Below are positions 62,176-64,000 of a stretch of 64,000 bases of DNA, piece after piece. The stretch spans positions 310,001-374,000 of the forward strand of contig CAVQJJ010000005.1 in the NCBI GenBank assembly GCA_963712835.1. The letters run 5' to 3'. A program made the translations under genes and the position numbers. Position 1 is the stretch's first letter. Every line of letters begins with the position of its first letter. Origin of the DNA: DATARH01 sp963712835 (GTDB lineage: Bacteria; Pseudomonadota; Alphaproteobacteria; ATCC43930; CGMCC-115725). The notes below the pieces were generated by a model that was not told the DNA's origin, made no database searches, and saw only the letters and a program-made list of their open reading frames with translations.

Positions 62176-63252
62176 TCATATTCTTTGTGTACGTCGCAAT
62201 TTGCTCAGTGCCAGCCGCGCGATCGCGCCCGGCGCCTCATCCGGGATCGCGAACACCGAGCTGACGTTGATCTCGCACAGGACGTAACTGTCCTCGCCGG
62301 AAACAGTACGTGGCCCGTAAAGAAAATCGGCGTCCCAGATGATCGGCAGCGACGCCGCATCGATACCCAGCACTCGCAGCATTTGCGGCGTCCACTCGGC
62401 TTCCATCTTCGCCCGAAGCGTCTGAAACGGTGCCGCGTCCGGGCCGTGCATAATCCGCGGACCGGGTTGCGCGGCCGGCGAATTCGGCCCCTCGGGAGGC
62501 GGCGGGATCAGCGCCTTGATATACTGGTGGCCAAAGCCGGCGACCCTGTCGCCCGCCATGTAGCAGCGGATCATCCCGTCAGGTAGGCGCGGCTGAAATG
62601 GCTGATCGACAATGCACCCGTCGGCGGCAAAATAGGCTTTGCAACGCGAGATGAACTCGCGCAGTGGCAATGCCTCGGGCACGCTGCCGCGCAGCGCCTG
62701 AAGAACCCGCACCATCGCCGGCTCGCCGGCGCGGCCGGATACCAGTTCGACCTTCCAGACACCCTGACCGTCATTGCCTCGGTTCTGCTTGAGGACGCGG
62801 GGGCCAGCTGAGCGAAGGCGTGCCGGGAAGGTGTCGCGAAACTCCGTTGCCGTGCGATAGAGGTACGTGTCGGCGCCCCAGCCGAGATGGCGGGTGCGGA
62901 ACAGTACCTCTTTCGTGCCCATCTTGAGGGCCACGTCGGGATGGGCACTGACCCACGTGCCGCGCGTAGCCACGTCGCGGAGCAATGGATCGAGCACGGC
63001 GCGGGTCTTCTTCCCGTCCTGCAGCGGATTGACCCAGACGAGCACGCCGTCGGCTGCCAGCAGCTGATCGCGTACCTCGCCGGCGAAATCCTCGTCGAAG
63101 ACGGCAGGCTCGGCATCGATGCCGAGCGCCGCGAGCTCCTCGAAGACGCGGTGGAAGCGATTATTCCGCGGGGTCGCGGCGCGCCGGTCGCCGCGGTCGC
63201 CGCGCCAAACAATCGCGATCTTGGAGGGTTTATTAGCGGTTTTGGCGTCCAC
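62176..63252 (-). CDS. Cj0069-family protein (ATP-grasp-like)
   Basis: 358 residues starting MDAKTANKPSKIAIVWRGDR. The N-terminal part has PRNNRFHRVFEELAALGIDA, GVLVWVNPLQDGKKTRAVLD and a central GPRVLKQNRGNDGQGVWKVE segment that is like the ATP-grasp nucleotide loop (K-Q-N-R-G-N-x-G-x-G); DADFLYGPRTVSGEDSYVLC and EINVSSVFAIPDEAP supply the C-terminal metal/ATP residues. Members of this family are annotated only by name; a ligase activity is likely but no substrate is known. The C-terminus is not truncated. It is alone on its strand near the right end of the island. Confidence 0.75.
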   Translation of the reverse strand: MDAKTANKPSKIAIVWRGDRGDRRAATPRNNRFHRVFEELAALGIDAEPAVFDEDFAGEVRDQLLAADGVLVWVNPLQDGKKTRAVLDPLLRDVATRGTWVSAHPDVALKMGTKEVLFRTRHLGWGADTYLYRTATEFRDTFPARLRSAGPRVLKQNRGNDGQGVWKVELVSGRAGEPAMVRVLQALRGSVPEALPLREFISRCKAYFAADGCIVDQPFQPRLPDGMIRCYMAGDRVAGFGHQYIKALIPPPPEGPNSPAAQPGPRIMHGPDAAPFQTLRAKMEAEWTPQMLRVLGIDAASLPIIWDADFLYGPRTVSGEDSYVLCEINVSSVFAIPDEAPGAIARLALSKLRRTQRI

Positions 63253-63523
63253 ACGCGCGCTCCTCGTCTTACGAGTGGCGCAGAGCTTGGACGAAAGTCT
63301 GATGGGGTGCCTGCTTCAACCCCGCGGAAATAATATTGGCTTCGGGCACGACTGACAATCTCGCCGAGTAGTGGTCAACACCAAACGGCTGGAATTGGCG
63401 CTGAGCGGCCGACGTCACCGGCGATGCCGGTCTTCCGCTCATGCCCCATTTGCAGTCATCTCCGATGCTGCTGCCGTGAGCGAGCGCGCGAAAGACTAGG
63501 TTATCCGGCCGGAACGCAGTGGC

Positions 63524-63765
63524 TCAGCCTAATTCGTCGAGTAGCGCCTTCGGCTCGACCAAATGAGGCGCGTCGAGCCCTTCGGTGAACCAGGCGCAGA
63601 GCGCGAGGAGGTCGCGGGCGGCGTCGCGGCGGCCGGCCTCTGCCTAGAGCCGGGCGAGGGGCAGGGCGAGCGTCAACTCGAAGCCTCTTGCCTCATGGCT
63701 TCGCGCGTCGGCCAGACCCTCGCGGAAGGCGGCAGCTGGGCGCGCTCGTCCTTGGTGGCGGTTCC
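63524..63765 (-). pseudogene. 3' scrap of a cyclase/AAA/TPR-type regulator with an internal stop
   Basis: The minus-strand reading AAFREGLADARSHEARGFEL, then TLALPLARL, a TAG stop (63646-63644) and AEAGRRDAARDLLALCAWFT, EGLDAPHLVEPKALLDELG with TGA at 63526-63524 is the typical end of adenylate-cyclase/AAA/TPR regulators (…ARL..A.GR..EARDLLAP.Y.WF.EGFDT.DL..AKALL-L). Only about 80 codons remain and one is a stop. I infer the end of a deleted gene. Confidence 0.6.
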
Positions 63766-63896
63766 CAAGTTGTCCGGCTATTAATCCTCTGGCCATGCGC
63801 GCGACCGAGATGTGGGGATCCTAGCGTAGTCGGTTGCTATATGATTGCTGGGAAGAAGTTTGTCCTGACGGTACCCGCATTAACGGTCTGAAAAGT

Positions 63897-63975
<79 letters not shown>

Positions 63976-64000
63976 GCGCCGTTGCAGGAATTAGCGCGTA

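Overview
The window is high-GC DNA from what is most likely an alphaproteobacterium. I judge Hyphomicrobiales (Bradyrhizobium/Xanthobacteraceae type) or Rhodospirillales likely from the ExoF/ExoY/ExoP-like exopolysaccharide genes, the two tandem TrpX-type ABC binding proteins, the cyclase-AAA-TPR regulators and the IS types. This assignment is by family recognition only; no search was run.

Layout. 0.4-6.2 kb: a small secreted protein, a secreted cupin, a CadC-like winged-helix/TPR regulator and a fused ADP-forming acyl-CoA synthetase; a decayed scrap of a related synthetase lies at about 1.2-1.5 kb. 6.9-23.0 kb: a complete exopolysaccharide locus with an OPX export protein, GT2, a small membrane protein, an ExoY-type priming transferase, GT4, a Wzc/ExoP-like copolymerase (frameshifted, kinase motif lost), a second GT4, Wzx-type flippase, Wzy-type polymerase, an unusual GT4-GH16 fusion, two methyltransferases and a last GT4. 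Most of these overlap by a few bases and should form one long rightward operon from about 10.3 kb, behind a 640-bp AT-rich leader with a strong inverted repeat. 23.1-33 kb: a broken recombinase, an SBF-type anion symporter, a C45-type amidohydrolase, a 1288-aa winged-helix/pseudo-cyclase/AAA regulator, lrgA/lrgB and membrane-protein remnants and a TauE/SafE permease. The two transporter genes are each preceded by a nearly identical leftward promoter carrying tandem 11-bp GTTAC repeats, which looks like the operator of the winged-helix regulator between them. 33.8-35.2 kb: an MFS permease.

35.57-63.95 kb appears to be a genomic island inserted in a tRNA-Arg(CCG) gene: the tRNA is at the right end and a copy of its 3' half is at the left end, next to a P4-type integrase. 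The left 6 kb (integrase, AlpA-like HTH, prim-pol primase, terminase small subunit, no capsid or large terminase genes) resembles a phage satellite. The rest carries secreted redox/hydrolase genes, two ABC binding proteins, a LuxR-type regulator and an IS-rich, lower-GC segment (51-61 kb) with IS1-, IS1595- and IS630-family elements, a DUF4038 glycosidase-like gene, and a proteasome-like Thr-protease gene split into two halves by the IS1595 insertion.

Several genes differ from an intact frame by a single extra base (ExoP-like protein, recombinase, IS1595 passenger, tRNA T-loop). This may be real decay or assembly error, and it should be kept in mind when reading the pseudogene calls.
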